From: Desulfosarcinaceae bacterium
GTDB taxonomy: Bacteria; Desulfobacterota; Desulfobacteria; Desulfobacterales; Desulfosarcinaceae
NCBI GenBank assembly: GCA_030066015.1
Contig: JASJCL010000005.1
Location: forward strand, 16,291 to 80,290
Direction of reading: 5' to 3'
DNA: 64,000 bases
Positions 45,358 to 55,194 of this stretch are shown here, in pieces (position 1 is the stretch's first letter; each line of letters opens with the position of its first letter). The notes beneath the pieces are model-generated. The model made no database searches and was not told the origin of the DNA. It saw only the letters and a list, made by a program, of their open reading frames with translations. The translations under genes were made by a program, and so were the position numbers.

Positions 45358-46275
45358 TTACTTCCGCGGATGCGACTTGTCGTAGGCGGCCATCAGGCGG
45401 TCGATGCTCACATGGGTGTACTTTTGGGTCGTTCGCAAGCTGCGGTGGCCCAACATCTCCTGAACACTGCGCAGATCGGCACCCGCGTCCAGCAGGTGGG
45501 TGGCAAAGCTGTGACGCACCCCGTGGGGGGCCACCGGCACGGGCAGTCCGCACCGGCGCGACAATTGATCCAGAATACGCCGGATCGACCGTGCGGTGAG
45601 ACGCCTGCCAAAGCGATTGAGAAAGAGTGCCCCGCCGCGCTTTTCATCGGCTGCCGCGCTCCTCTCCGGCAACCGCTGGCGGTAGTTGCGGATGGCCGTC
45701 AAGGCGCGTTCGCCGATGGGCACGAGACGCTCCCGCTTGCCTTTGCCCAGAACGCGCACAAAGCCCAGCTGCATCTCCAGATCTTCGGGATTGAGGCCCG
45801 CCAGTTCCGACACCCGCAAGCCGCAGGAGTACAGGGTCTCAAACATGGCCCGGTTGCGGGCCTCCAGCAAGCTCCCATCGGGAATGCTGTCCAGGAGCCG
45901 CAACATGTCGTCCACCACCAGATACCCCGGTAGCGTTTTCGGCAGTTTGGGCGTGAGAACCTTTTCGGCCGGATTGTCCGCCATCAGGCGATGCTTGCGG
46001 AGAAAGGCGAAAAAGGTCCGCAGCGCGGACAACTTACGGGCGATGGTGCGTTTGGCGTTCCGCCGATGCAACCATGCCAGGTAGCCGCGAATCATCAGGG
46101 GATCGACCGCGTCGCAGAGGACGGGCCGCCCCCTCTCGCCGGCGGTGAATCGGCAGAACTCGGCCAGATCGTGGCCATACGCCCGCAGGGTGTTTTCGGT
46201 GTACCCCTTCTCTGCGGCCAGACTCTCGAGATAAACGGGTACTTGCGAGGCCAGCGTGGTGTCCGCTGCCGCCAT
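45358..46275 (-). CDS. xerC: Site-specific tyrosine recombinase XerC-type
   Basis: A 305-residue tyrosine recombinase. An N-terminal SAM-like domain (YLESLAAEKGYTENTLRAY as its first helices) precedes the catalytic domain with Arg in SCGLRVSELAGL, the HGVRHSFATHLL box, LGHRSLRTTQKYTH and the nucleophile Tyr in QKYTHV. It resolves chromosome dimers at dif with XerD. GGGAGGG precedes the ATG. No dif-like site was recognised in the window. Confidence 0.93.
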   Translation of the reverse strand: MAAADTTLASQVPVYLESLAAEKGYTENTLRAYGHDLAEFCRFTAGERGRPVLCDAVDPLMIRGYLAWLHRRNAKRTIARKLSALRTFFAFLRKHRLMADNPAEKVLTPKLPKTLPGYLVVDDMLRLLDSIPDGSLLEARNRAMFETLYSCGLRVSELAGLNPEDLEMQLGFVRVLGKGKRERLVPIGERALTAIRNYRQRLPERSAAADEKRGGALFLNRFGRRLTARSIRRILDQLSRRCGLPVPVAPHGVRHSFATHLLDAGADLRSVQEMLGHRSLRTTQKYTHVSIDRLMAAYDKSHPRK

Positions 46276-46546
46276 GGCAGGCCCTCCCTAAAACGGGTAC
46301 GGCAGGCCCACCCATCAGTGTCACAGAATCACCTGGGCATCGCCTGCCGCACCGATGTTGCCGGCCGCTAGTGTCGCATGGCGGAATCCCGCCCCTCACC
46401 GGCCCAACCGGCACCATGTGCCAAAATTTCTGTTAGCCTTTTTGGGGAACGACTGTCAAGGGTTAGCCCCATATGGGCAGCGGCCACCGGCGATGGATCC
46501 TGATGGGTCGCGCCGCGGCAGCGGGGGGCGAGGCATCGCTCTCGGG

Positions 46547-47326
46547 TTAGCCGTGGGCCGTTTCCCGCAGCACCCGCATGATCTGCTGCATATCGTTCCA
46601 GACGGCCCGTTTGGCCTGGGGATGGCGCAGGAGATAGGCGGGGTGAAAGGTCGGCATCACCTGGCAGCCGCTGAGGCCCGCTGGGTAGGGGTGAAAGTGT
46701 CCCCGCAGGCGGGAGATGGGCGTATCGGTTTCCAGCAAGGCGTGGCTGGCGCAGGCGCCAAGCGTGCAGATCACCGTCGGCTGGATCACCCGCAATTGCG
46801 CCCTGAGATAGGGAAGGCAAGCCGCCATCTCAGCGTCACCAGGGCGGCGGTTGCCGGGCGGGCGGCATTTGACCACGTTGCAGATGTATACCGCCGTACG
46901 GGTGAGATTCATGGCGGAGATGATCTTGGTGAGCAGTTCACCGGCGGGTCCCACAAAGGGCTCACCGCTGAGGTCCTCCTCACGACCCGGCCCCTCTCCC
47001 ACAAACACCAGGCGGGCGCTGGGGCTGCCGCTGCCGAACACGATCTGTGTGCGTCCCGCGGCGAGACCACAGCGCTGGCAATCGCCGAGGTCCGTCCGAA
47101 GAGCGCCCAAGCTGTCGAGCCCATCCAGGGCGGATGACGGAGCAGCGCTATGGGGCCCCGCCATCTGAGTGGCGTTGGCGGGCGCGCCCCAGCGCCGGAC
47201 CCTTTCCAGGTTTTCCGGCGTCACGTCAAATCCGGCACAGCCGCTCTCGGCCATTGCCTTGAGGGAGTGCCGGATGTCGGCAAGGATGGCGGCGACCTGA
47301 GCGGTGGTGGGCTTTGCGCTAACCAT
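46547..47326 (-). CDS. Uracil-DNA glycosylase, family 4 (Fe-S)
   Basis: A 259-residue enzyme. Cysteines in CQRCGLA and in CNVVKCRPPGNRRP plus a later Cys supply the [4Fe-4S] cluster pattern of family 4. The active-site motifs are GEGPGREEDLSGEPFVG and PTFHPAYLLR. It removes uracil from DNA. An N-terminal extension of about 80 residues (helix plus Pro/Ser-rich linker) precedes the domain, as in SPO1 polymerase-related members. The start at 47326 overlaps the coaBC stop by 8 bases; a longer in-frame start at 47374 lies deep inside coaBC. Confidence 0.92.
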   Translation of the reverse strand: MVSAKPTTAQVAAILADIRHSLKAMAESGCAGFDVTPENLERVRRWGAPANATQMAGPHSAAPSSALDGLDSLGALRTDLGDCQRCGLAAGRTQIVFGSGSPSARLVFVGEGPGREEDLSGEPFVGPAGELLTKIISAMNLTRTAVYICNVVKCRPPGNRRPGDAEMAACLPYLRAQLRVIQPTVICTLGACASHALLETDTPISRLRGHFHPYPAGLSGCQVMPTFHPAYLLRHPQAKRAVWNDMQQIMRVLRETAHG

Positions 47327-48542
47327 CTGATGCTGAAGGTGCGGCCAAGGCCGCGATGCGGTCGAGGAGCTCATGGGCGAGGGCCTCCTTGGACATTACG
47401 CCCAGGCGCTCTTCGCGTCCATCGGCGAACAAGAGGCTCACCCGGTTGGTATCGCTGCCGAAGCCGCTGTCCGGCGGCCCGATGAGGTTACCGACGATGA
47501 GATCGAGATGCTTGGCCGCCAGCTTTTGACCGGCATTTTCCCTCAGATCACGGGTTTCAGCGGCAAAACCCACCAGGATCTGGCCCTGCTTGCGACGTCC
47601 CAGTGCTGCCAGAATGTCCTCGGTGCGCGTCAGGTTCAGGGTGGGTGCATCGCCCCCATCCGTTTTTTTCATTTTGTGCCCGGCCGGGTGCGTCGGGCGG
47701 TAATCGCCCACAGCGGCGGTTTTAATGACGATGTCGGCCGTATCGAAGCGACCCACCACCTCCGCGTACATGTCGGCGGCGGAAGTGACGGGAATGGTTT
47801 CCAGCCCCAAAGGCGCTGCCAAGTGCGTCGGACCACTGACCAGGGTCACCTCGGCGCCGCGCAGTTCCGCAGCGCGAGCGATGGCGTAACCCATCTTGCC
47901 CGAGGAGGGATTGCTGATGAAACGCACCGGGTCGATGGCTTCACGGGTGGGGCCGGCGGAGACCAGTACCCGTTTTCCAACCAAATCCTTGGGGGTCAGA
48001 AGGGCGGTGAGGCGGTCGACGATCTCCCATGGCTCTCGCAAGCGGCCGTAGCCCGTTTCCCCGCAGGCCAATGGGCCGGCGCCCGGCATCATGATGCTGT
48101 GCCCATCCGCCGCCAGGATCTGAAGATTGCGCTGAACGGCACGGTTTTCATACATCTGGGTGTTCATGGCCGGACAGACCAGCACCGGCGCGGCCACCGC
48201 CAGCATGAAGGTGGAGAGCGCGTCGTCGGCCAGTCCGTGGGCCAGCTTGGCCACCAGATTGGCGGTGGCCGGCGCCAGAACGATTCCATCGGCCTCACGG
48301 GCCCAGTCGATGTGCTGCATGGCGGCCTCGTCGTCCGCATTGAAGAGACTGCTGCACACTTTCTGACCGCAGAGGGCCTCGAAGGTCAGCGGTTGGATGA
48401 ACTCGCAGGCATGCTGTGTCATCATCACGCGCACGGCGGCCTCCGCCTTGGTGAGCAGTCGGACCACCTCGACGGTTTTATAGGCGGCGATGCCACCGCT
48501 GACGCCCACCACAATTTGTTTGCCGGCCAATCCCCGCCGCAT
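47319..48542 (-). CDS. coaBC: Bifunctional phosphopantothenoylcysteine decarboxylase / phosphopantothenate-cysteine ligase
   Basis: A 407-residue two-domain enzyme of coenzyme A synthesis. The N-terminal FMN-dependent CoaC domain has [23 protein letters not shown] and GYGRLREP. The C-terminal CoaB domain has [20 protein letters not shown] and SSGKMG. The ATG at 48542 has GGAG six bases upstream; an in-frame ATG at 48554 adds four residues and lacks a site. Confidence 0.95.
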   Translation of the reverse strand: MRRGLAGKQIVVGVSGGIAAYKTVEVVRLLTKAEAAVRVMMTQHACEFIQPLTFEALCGQKVCSSLFNADDEAAMQHIDWAREADGIVLAPATANLVAKLAHGLADDALSTFMLAVAAPVLVCPAMNTQMYENRAVQRNLQILAADGHSIMMPGAGPLACGETGYGRLREPWEIVDRLTALLTPKDLVGKRVLVSAGPTREAIDPVRFISNPSSGKMGYAIARAAELRGAEVTLVSGPTHLAAPLGLETIPVTSAADMYAEVVGRFDTADIVIKTAAVGDYRPTHPAGHKMKKTDGGDAPTLNLTRTEDILAALGRRKQGQILVGFAAETRDLRENAGQKLAAKHLDLIVGNLIGPPDSGFGSDTNRVSLLFADGREERLGVMSKEALAHELLDRIAALAAPSASDG

Positions 48543-48659
48543 CAGCGTCTCCATCCGTTATCGAGCAAGGCGATTCTCATGGTGAGACCGTGAAAACTCA
48601 TCCGATCCAGGCCCGGTGGACGTGCGTCGGCGAGCGACGCCAGTTCCACCGGTCCGGGA

Positions 48660-48929
48660 TCAGGAAAGCAACTTTCGCAGACGGTTCAAGCGCTCCCGCA
48701 ACTGCAGCAGTCGGATCCACTCGCGCGTGAGCTGCACCAGCTCCCCGCGCTGGGTTTGCCGCTGGGTGACCAACGCCGCCTCGGCGTCGGCCAGAGCCTT
48801 GATCAGGGTTTCGTCATGGGGCGACGCCAGCAGCAAGTGGCGATAGATGGCCGCGGCCCGATCGTGATGTCCCTGCTGGGCGTAAACCCTCGCCATGGTG
48901 AGGGTATATATCTCGGGATCGTCGCTCAT
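48660..48929 (-). CDS. Small TPR-like protein
   Basis: A 90-residue protein with one tetratricopeptide-like repeat pair at the start (YTLTMARVYAQQGHHDRAA, AIYRHLLLASPHDE) and a basic, Leu-rich coiled-coil tail (LLQLRERLNRLRKLLS). No signal peptide. Start 48929 has GGAGGGGG in front. Lying between the ftsB-like gene and coaBC, it probably belongs to the murJ operon. Function unknown. Confidence 0.75.
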   Translation of the reverse strand: MSDDPEIYTLTMARVYAQQGHHDRAAAIYRHLLLASPHDETLIKALADAEAALVTQRQTQRGELVQLTREWIRLLQLRERLNRLRKLLS

Positions 48930-48949
48930 GTCCCCCTCCGCGCATCCGC

Positions 48950-49315
48950 TCAAGGCGTTCGGCCGCCGTTCTCCTCTGAAGGGCGGGTGTCGGGAACCAC
49001 CCGGGGCGGTATGCGACTGGCCTCGAACTTGAAGATCACCTCATCCGGGGCGACCATACCCAGTTCACGGCGCGCCATGGTTTCGATGTAGGTGAGATCG
49101 CCGCTGAGTCGTTCGATGACCCGATAGAGCTCAAGATTCTGGCGACCGATGGACGCATTGGTGTCGTCCAGGGTGCGGGCTTTTTCCCGCAGGCGATAGT
49201 AATCGACCAGCCCGTCATCACCGAAGACGCTGTAGAGGAGAAAGATCCCCATGAGGGCCAGTACAATTGCGGCCAGCACATTGTGCTTGCCGACCAGTTG
49301 TTTGATTGCCACCAT
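48950..49315 (-). CDS. ftsB: FtsB/DivIC-type septum formation initiator
   Basis: A 121-residue bitopic protein: short basic start, one membrane helix (about 13-30, LAAIVLALMGIFLLYSV), a periplasmic coiled coil with the FtsB-like GLVDYYRLREKARTLDD and ASIGRQNLELYRVIERL, then ARRELGMVAPDEVIFKF. FtsB links FtsQ and FtsL in the divisome. The ATG overlaps the murJ stop by one base (TGATG), so it is coupled to the lipid II flippase gene. Confidence 0.88.
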   Translation of the reverse strand: MVAIKQLVGKHNVLAAIVLALMGIFLLYSVFGDDGLVDYYRLREKARTLDDTNASIGRQNLELYRVIERLSGDLTYIETMARRELGMVAPDEVIFKFEASRIPPRVVPDTRPSEENGGRTP

Positions 49316-50982
49316 CAGCTTGTCCCCTGCCGGTGGCGTCGCATACGGCCGCGGCGACCGATGATTTCCCACACGGCGCCCACCTCCGGCATCCCCATGA
49401 GCCGGGCCAATCCCATGTACACGGCAATCCCAAGCATCATCAGCCCCCCCAGTACCACCAGCAGTCCCAGACCATTGTCGGGCACTGCGGGCAGCACGAA
49501 GCGGCCGCCCAGGTGTATCATGCCGCCCATCACTGCTGCGGCCAGGAGGCTTCTCCCGGCGGAATGGGCGATGGGACGCCACCCCAGGCTGCCCAGGCGG
49601 CGACGCAGCGCCCGGATCAGCAGCAGCAAGTTTAGCATGGAAGCGAGTGCGGTGGCCAGCGCCAGACCGCCGTGGGCCAGAGGCCGCATCAACAACACCC
49701 CGAGAACGATGTTGGCGGCGATGGCAATCGTCGCCGTCAAGACCGGTGTGCGGGTATCCTGGAGGGCGTAGAAGGTTGACACCAGGATCCGTACCGCTGC
49801 AAACGCCCACAGGCCCACTCCATAATACAAAAGCGCGACAGCGGTCAATCGGGTGGTGTTCGGATCGAAGTCGCCCCGCTGAAACAGCAAGGCGACGATG
49901 GGCTCGCGCAGTAAAATCAGCCCCACCATGGCGGGCAGGGTGATGAAGAGAACCAGTTGAAGGGCATGGCGAAAGGTATCCGTCAATCCCCAAAGGTCCT
50001 CCTCAGCGGCCTGACGAGAGAGGCTCGGCAGTACTGCCGTTGACAGGGCGATGGCGAAAATGCCCAAGGGAAACTGAACCAGGCGATCGGCGTAGTAAAG
50101 ATAGGCAACGCTGCCGGCGGGCAGTAGGGACGCCAGGAGCGTGCCCACCAGGATGTTGATCTGATATACCGCGGCCCCGAAGACGGTGGGCAGCATGAGG
50201 CGACCCACCCGTTTCAGGGCCGGGTGGTAGAGGCGCAGCACACGCCAAAACCGCAGGCCTTTGGCGACCATGGGCGGCACCTGGAGCAGCAGTTGCAGGA
50301 GTCCGCCGACGAGAACGCCCAGGGAGAGGCCAATGACGCGAACCTCGAGGTCGGGGCTGATCCAGGCCGCACAGAAAATGCTCGTGATCATGGCCAGATT
50401 GAGCAGTACCGGTGCCAAAGCCGGTGCAGCGAAATGACCGAGGACGTTCAGGATTCCCATACAGAGCGCCACCAGCGCCACGAAGCAGATATAGGGAAAC
50501 ATGATCCGTGTGAGAAGAATCGTAAGGGCCATCTTGGCGGGCTCCGCCACAAACCCGGGCGCCACCATGCGGATGATGAGGGGGCTGGCGATCACGCCGA
50601 GGACGGCGACGGCCACCACCACGACGCTGAGCAGGCCCATGGCCGCGCCGGCCAGGGCATAGGCCTCTTGTCGACCTTTGCGTGCCAGGGTTTCGCTGAA
50701 CACGGGCACGAAGGCAATGCTGAGGGACCCCTCACCGAAGAGGCGGCGCAGCAAATTGGGAATTCGAAAGGCGGCGATAAAGGCATCGGCGGCAAGGCCG
50801 GCACCAAAAAAATAGGCCATTACCATGTCGCGCACGTACCCGAAGACGCGGCTGAGGAGCGTTGCCGCGGCCACCACACCGGTGGCGCGGTTCACACGGG
50901 AAGTCTCGTTGCCGGAAGCGCTTTGCTTCATTGGGGCGGCGGTCGATGGATCATCGCTATTTGCTGGCGTTCTTAAGTTCAT
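49315..50982 (-). CDS. murJ: Lipid II flippase MurJ
   Basis: A 555-residue MOP-superfamily protein with about 14 membrane helices. The family opening is visible as TLLSRVFGYVRDMVMAYFFG followed by FRIPNLLRRLFGEGSLSIAFVPVF. It flips lipid II across the inner membrane for peptidoglycan synthesis. The start is not certain: ATG at 50982 (used) or ATG at 50931, neither with a strong ribosome site. It heads a minus-strand operon with ftsB and the TPR gene. Confidence 0.94.
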   Translation of the reverse strand: MNLRTPANSDDPSTAAPMKQSASGNETSRVNRATGVVAAATLLSRVFGYVRDMVMAYFFGAGLAADAFIAAFRIPNLLRRLFGEGSLSIAFVPVFSETLARKGRQEAYALAGAAMGLLSVVVVAVAVLGVIASPLIIRMVAPGFVAEPAKMALTILLTRIMFPYICFVALVALCMGILNVLGHFAAPALAPVLLNLAMITSIFCAAWISPDLEVRVIGLSLGVLVGGLLQLLLQVPPMVAKGLRFWRVLRLYHPALKRVGRLMLPTVFGAAVYQINILVGTLLASLLPAGSVAYLYYADRLVQFPLGIFAIALSTAVLPSLSRQAAEEDLWGLTDTFRHALQLVLFITLPAMVGLILLREPIVALLFQRGDFDPNTTRLTAVALLYYGVGLWAFAAVRILVSTFYALQDTRTPVLTATIAIAANIVLGVLLMRPLAHGGLALATALASMLNLLLLIRALRRRLGSLGWRPIAHSAGRSLLAAAVMGGMIHLGGRFVLPAVPDNGLGLLVVLGGLMMLGIAVYMGLARLMGMPEVGAVWEIIGRRGRMRRHRQGTS

Positions 50983-51073
50983 ACACACGGAGGCAGCGCT
51001 TCAACAGGCCGATGAGACAGTGCAGCGGGGCTGCATCGATGCCCCGGGCAGCGGCGTCTGGCATGAAAAAAGA

Positions 51074-51102
51074 TTGACAGGGGCACGATTTCTATTTATT
51101 AA
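51074..51102 (+). promoter_or_regulatory. Sigma-70-type promoter of rpsT
   Basis: TTGACA (51074-51079), a 17-base spacer and TATTAA (51097-51102) lie about 45 bases before the rpsT start codon. The -35 is perfect and the -10 matches four of six. Confidence 0.7.
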
Positions 51103-51147
51103 ACCCATTTTACAAAAAAACTTATCGCAATGAAGGAGATCCCAACG

Positions 51148-51414
51148 GTGGCCAACCATAAATCAGCCTTGAAACGCGCCGGACAGAATGAGCGCCGGCG
51201 GATGCGCAACAAAGCCGTCAAAACCACTGTCAAAAACGAGGTTAAAAGTGTCCGCCAGGCCGTTGCCGATGGCAATACTGCGGATACCAGTGCGCTTCTC
51301 AACCAAGCCAAAGCGACCATCGACAAAGCCGCCAAAAAGGGTGTGCTGCACAAGCGCACTGCCGCTCGCAAAGTCTCCCGTCTCGCCAAGATGGTCAACG
51401 CCGCCAGCGCATAA
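51148..51414 (+). CDS. rpsT: 30S ribosomal protein S20
   Basis: An 88-residue basic protein with the normal S20 features: ANHKSALKRAGQNERRRMRN at the start and KKGVLHKRTAARKVSRLAK near the end. The start is GTG at 51148, 9 bases after AAGGAG; an ATG at 51130 lies before that site and would add six foreign residues. S20 is often made from a weak start codon under autogenous control. It is monocistronic and ends at the terminator at 51516. Confidence 0.96.
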   Translation: MANHKSALKRAGQNERRRMRNKAVKTTVKNEVKSVRQAVADGNTADTSALLNQAKATIDKAAKKGVLHKRTAARKVSRLAKMVNAASA

Positions 51415-51515
51415 CGCCAACCTTGGCGTGGCCCGCGCCGCCACCGCCCGCCGATCTGGCAATGCGCCGGTGATTGGCGCCGTGGGCGTTTGGCACCGCT
51501 ACCGTGGATCAAAAT

Positions 51516-51543
51516 AAACGCGACCCTCAGGGTCGCGTTTTTC
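51516..51543. terminator. Intrinsic terminator after rpsT, probably bidirectional
   Basis: CGCGACCC (51519-51526), loop TCA and GGGTCGCG (51530-51537) form an 8-bp perfect stem followed by five T on the plus strand. An A-rich stretch upstream lets it also end the leuS-lptE transcript on the minus strand. Confidence 0.9.
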
Positions 51544-51646
51544 TATTTGGATCGCCCGGCTGCGCCAGCGCAGGCGGCTGGGTCGCGCTGCCTGCCCAAT
51601 GGCCGCCATGCGACCGCCCAGCGGATGGCGGCCGCGTCGGCTGGGG

Positions 51647-52192
51647 CTAAAAGTCATCCGTCAAGCGCTGGTAGGCGCGCTCCGCCAGATCCTGGGCGGC
51701 CTCCGCCAGTGCTCGCTGGCGATTTGCCTCGGTGGCGATCTCGTCCCCATCGATCACGTCGTAGACCCGGTCGGCCCGCAATTGCTCTATTCGCCGCAGC
51801 TCCCTTGCGGATGCATCCTCCAGGCGCAGGCGCATCTCGATCTCCACCCGCCGTTCCGCTGCGGTCCGCTCGCCGCTGCGGGAAACCGTTGTGGTGGCAA
51901 TACGGGTGATTTCGCCGAGAAGAACGCCGTCGGCCGTATCGGTCGCGCCGGCCTGCGCCTTGAGATAACGGGTGGCCTCTTCCACCAGCGCATTCGTCAC
52001 GGTGGTTTCAATCCCAGTCTCGGCGCTGCGGTTTTGCACCGTGGGGATATAGAGTCGCTCGATACCGGCGGGCAGGCTGCCCCCACCGGCGAAGCGATAG
52101 CCACACGCCTGGGACGCCAGCAGAAAGCCCACTAGAACGAGCGTGCCAATCCATGCGGGCGACACCAGACGGTAGAAGGGATTGCCGCGCAT
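51647..52192 (-). CDS. lptE: LPS assembly lipoprotein LptE
   Basis: A 181-residue lipoprotein. The signal sequence ends in a lipobox (LASQAC) and the mature start is the family-typical CGYRFAGGG. Further LptE features are IYIPTVQN-like spacing (LYIPTVQNRS), TVTNALVEEATRYL and the late ALAEAAQDLAERAYQRL helix. It plugs the LptD barrel in the outer membrane, which implies an LPS-bearing Gram-negative. It lies 6 bases after leuS, the usual order. Confidence 0.9.
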   Translation of the reverse strand: MRGNPFYRLVSPAWIGTLVLVGFLLASQACGYRFAGGGSLPAGIERLYIPTVQNRSAETGIETTVTNALVEEATRYLKAQAGATDTADGVLLGEITRIATTTVSRSGERTAAERRVEIEMRLRLEDASARELRRIEQLRADRVYDVIDGDEIATEANRQRALAEAAQDLAERAYQRLTDDF

Positions 52193-52198
52193 GGGGAG

Positions 52199-54793
52199 CT
52201 ATACCACGATGTTGACCAGTTTGTTGGGCACAACGATCACTTTGCGGATCGTCTTGCCCGCGGTGAACTTGGCCACCCGCTCGTCGGCAATGGCGGCCTC
52301 GCGGATGGTTGTTTCGGGGGCATCCACCGGGGCGTTGAAACGCCCGCGCAGCTTGCCGTTGACCTGGATCACGATGGTGGTTTCTGCCTTGACAAGGGCC
52401 GCCTCGTCGTAAGTGGGCCACGGGGTTCTGAGGACGCTCACACCGTTGCCTAAAGAGGACCAGATCTCCTCGCAGAAATGGGGCACCAGGGGAGATAGCA
52501 GCAGCACCACATTCTCCAGGGCAAAGCGCATGACGGCATCCGCGTCCGGTGAATCGATGTCATCGGCGACGCCATATAGGGTGTTCACCAACTCCATGAC
52601 GGCACTGATGGCGGTGTTGAAATGGAATCGATCCTCGATATCGCTGGTGACCTTTTTGATCGTTTCGTGCGTCTTGGCAAAGAGCGGCCGCAACTCATCC
52701 GGCAGATCGCTCAGTCCGCCGCTAAAGGCCGCGACGCCGGCGACACGCTCTTTCCATGCAGACACCAGGCGCCAAACCCGGTTGAGAAAGCGGGCACTGC
52801 CCTCGACCCCCTGATCGCTCCACTCCAGATCGCGCTCGGGCGGCGCTGCGAAAAGGCAGAACAGTCGCGTGGTGTCCGCTCCGTAGCGGGTCAGCAGCTC
52901 CTGGGGATCGATGACGTTGTTTTTGGATTTGGACATCTTCTCTACCCGTCCCTGGGTCACGGGCAACCCGCATTTGGAGCAGGTCAGCTCATCCTCGCGC
53001 TCCCAGACCACTTCGCTGGGATAGAGAAAGCCGTGTTCGGGACAGGTCATGGTCTCTTTGCAGACCATGCCCTGGGTCAGCAATCGGGTGAAGGGCTCCT
53101 TGAACCGGACCAACCCGAAATGATGCAGTACTCGGGAAAAGTAGCGCGAATAGAGCAGGTGCAAGATGGCGTGCTCGACACCGCCAATGTATTGATCCAC
53201 GGGCATCCAGTAGTCCACGTCGGCCTGATCGAACATGCCCGCGTCGTAGTGGGGACTGCAATAGCGGTCGAAATACCAGGAGGATTCCACGAAGGTGTCC
53301 ATGGTGTCGGTGTCGCGGCGGGCATCGGCCCGCCCACAGCGGGGGCAGGTGGTCCGCGTGAAGGCCTCCAGGGTTGGCAGCGGCGATCGGCCACCCGCCA
53401 GCATGTCCACCTCCTCCGGCAGGAGAATGGGCAGATCGGCCTCGGGCACCGGGACGATGCCGCAGTCGTCGCAATGGATCATGGGGATGGGGGCGCCCCA
53501 GTAGCGTTGCCGGGATATTCCCCAGTCGCGCAAGCGAAAATTGACCGTGGCCTTGCCCAGGTCGTTCTCCTCCAGGTATTGGACGATGGCGTCCATCGCT
53601 TGGCGGTTGGGCATGCCGTCGAAGGCACCGGAATTGGTCATGATGCCGTCCGCTGGTTGGGCCGCCTCCATGACGGCGGGGTCCAGCGGTGCATCCGGCT
53701 GCTGGACGACCACCACGACGGGCAGATCATATTTACGGGCGAACTCAAAATCGCGTTGGTCGTGGGCCGGCACGCTCATTACCGCCCCTGTTCCGTATTC
53801 CATGAGAGCGAAATTGGCCGTGTAGATCGGCATCCGGGCACCGTTCATGGGGTTGCTACAATAGGCCCCCGTCCAGACCCCCTCCTTCTCGTAGCTTTCC
53901 AGGGCTTTGCTCGAGCGGTCTTGCTGGGCAATCTTCTCCACAAAGGCCGCCACTGGATTCTCCTGAGCGGTCCCGGCCGAAAGTTCAGGCACCAGGGGGT
54001 GTTCAGGGGCCAGACACATGAAGGTCGCACCGAAGACGGTATCGTGGCGGGTGGTGAATACGGAGATCACCGCATCGCTGTTTTCCACCGGGAATCGGAT
54101 CTCGGCCCCCGTGCTCTTGCCGATCCAGTTCTTCTGCATGGTGGTGACCTTGTCGGGCCACCCGGGCAGCTGGTCGCAATGAACCAGGAGGTCCTCGGCG
54201 AAATCGGTGATGCGGAAAAACCACTGGGCGAGTTTTTTCTGACGCACCGCCTGCCCGCAACGCCAGCACATGCCGGCTTCCACCTGTTCATTGGCCAGAA
54301 CGGTTTGACAGGGTTCGCACCAGTTGACGTAACTTTCCTTGCGATAGGCCATCCCTTCGGCGTACATCTTCAGAAAGAGCCATTGTTCCCATCGGTAGTA
54401 TGCCGGATGACAGGTGGCAATCTCGCGGGACCAGTCATACGAGAAGCCCATCTGCTTTAGTTGGGCCCGCATGGCGTCGATGTTGGCGTAGGTCCATTTG
54501 GCGGGATGGCTGTTGTTGGCGATGGCGGCATTCTCGGCCGGCATGCCGAAGGCATCCCAGCCCATGGGGTGCAGCACATTGAAGCCCTGCATGGTCTTGT
54601 AGCGGGCCACCACGTCGCCGATGGTGTAGTTGCGGACGTGGCCCATATGGATCTTGCCGGAGGGATAGGGGAACATCTCCAGGAGATAATACTTGGGCCG
54701 GTCAGGATCGGTCTCCACATTGAACAGCCCGTCGGCGTCCCACCGCTGCTGCCATTTTGCCTCTATCTCACCGGGATTGTACTTTTCGTCCAT
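52199..54793 (-). CDS. leuS: Leucine--tRNA ligase
   Basis: An 864-residue class I synthetase of normal bacterial length. The start [14 protein letters not shown], the HIGH motif in [16 protein letters not shown], a CP1 editing domain, a zinc-binding pair (CPRCGRAD), and the KMSKS motif in [10 protein letters not shown] are all present. ATG 54793 matches the family start; an in-frame ATG at 54832 would add 13 residues. Neither has a strong ribosome site. Confidence 0.96.
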   Translation of the reverse strand: MDEKYNPGEIEAKWQQRWDADGLFNVETDPDRPKYYLLEMFPYPSGKIHMGHVRNYTIGDVVARYKTMQGFNVLHPMGWDAFGMPAENAAIANNSHPAKWTYANIDAMRAQLKQMGFSYDWSREIATCHPAYYRWEQWLFLKMYAEGMAYRKESYVNWCEPCQTVLANEQVEAGMCWRCGQAVRQKKLAQWFFRITDFAEDLLVHCDQLPGWPDKVTTMQKNWIGKSTGAEIRFPVENSDAVISVFTTRHDTVFGATFMCLAPEHPLVPELSAGTAQENPVAAFVEKIAQQDRSSKALESYEKEGVWTGAYCSNPMNGARMPIYTANFALMEYGTGAVMSVPAHDQRDFEFARKYDLPVVVVVQQPDAPLDPAVMEAAQPADGIMTNSGAFDGMPNRQAMDAIVQYLEENDLGKATVNFRLRDWGISRQRYWGAPIPMIHCDDCGIVPVPEADLPILLPEEVDMLAGGRSPLPTLEAFTRTTCPRCGRADARRDTDTMDTFVESSWYFDRYCSPHYDAGMFDQADVDYWMPVDQYIGGVEHAILHLLYSRYFSRVLHHFGLVRFKEPFTRLLTQGMVCKETMTCPEHGFLYPSEVVWEREDELTCSKCGLPVTQGRVEKMSKSKNNVIDPQELLTRYGADTTRLFCLFAAPPERDLEWSDQGVEGSARFLNRVWRLVSAWKERVAGVAAFSGGLSDLPDELRPLFAKTHETIKKVTSDIEDRFHFNTAISAVMELVNTLYGVADDIDSPDADAVMRFALENVVLLLSPLVPHFCEEIWSSLGNGVSVLRTPWPTYDEAALVKAETTIVIQVNGKLRGRFNAPVDAPETTIREAAIADERVAKFTAGKTIRKVIVVPNKLVNIVV

Positions 54794-55194
54794 GACGTCA
54801 TCAACCTTGCGTGTTGGTTTTGAGGGGTTCATCGCGGGTGGGCGGCGAGGCCTGCCGGCCGCAGGGAATTTGTTGTGCCACAGAAGGTGTTAAAATACAA
54901 CCCGGTAGTGGTTAGAAAGGGTTTGACATCCGTGGAATAATTCCATATTCAGTCCACCAGCGTGTAGCCTCCCGCCGCTTGCGGATCCTCTCCGGCCACC
55001 CGGCGATCCATCACCCTCCCACATTCGGTTCCGGAAACACGATTGGCGATGCGGAGCAGCGCGGGCCGACGGTCGCGGAGACGGCAGCGGTGACCACTCG
55101 GACCTGGGGCGGGGCTTTTTCAGACGTCACAACCTGATAGGGTTGGGCATTTTCCGGCGAGCGTGCATTCCGCCGGCTAAGGAAACGCACTTGA
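54794..55194. other. Intergenic region between divergent leuS and the RNase G/E gene
   Basis: About 400 bases with no recognisable gene. It contains the promoter-like pair at 54923-54951. The rest is GC-rich without a clear motif. Confidence 0.5.
54923..54951 (+). promoter_or_regulatory. Candidate promoter upstream of the RNase G/E gene
   Basis: A perfect -35 TTGACA (54923-54928), a 17-base spacer and a weak -10 TATTCA (54946-54951). The start codon is about 240 bases further on, which would leave a long leader, a known feature of autoregulated RNase E genes. Confidence 0.4.
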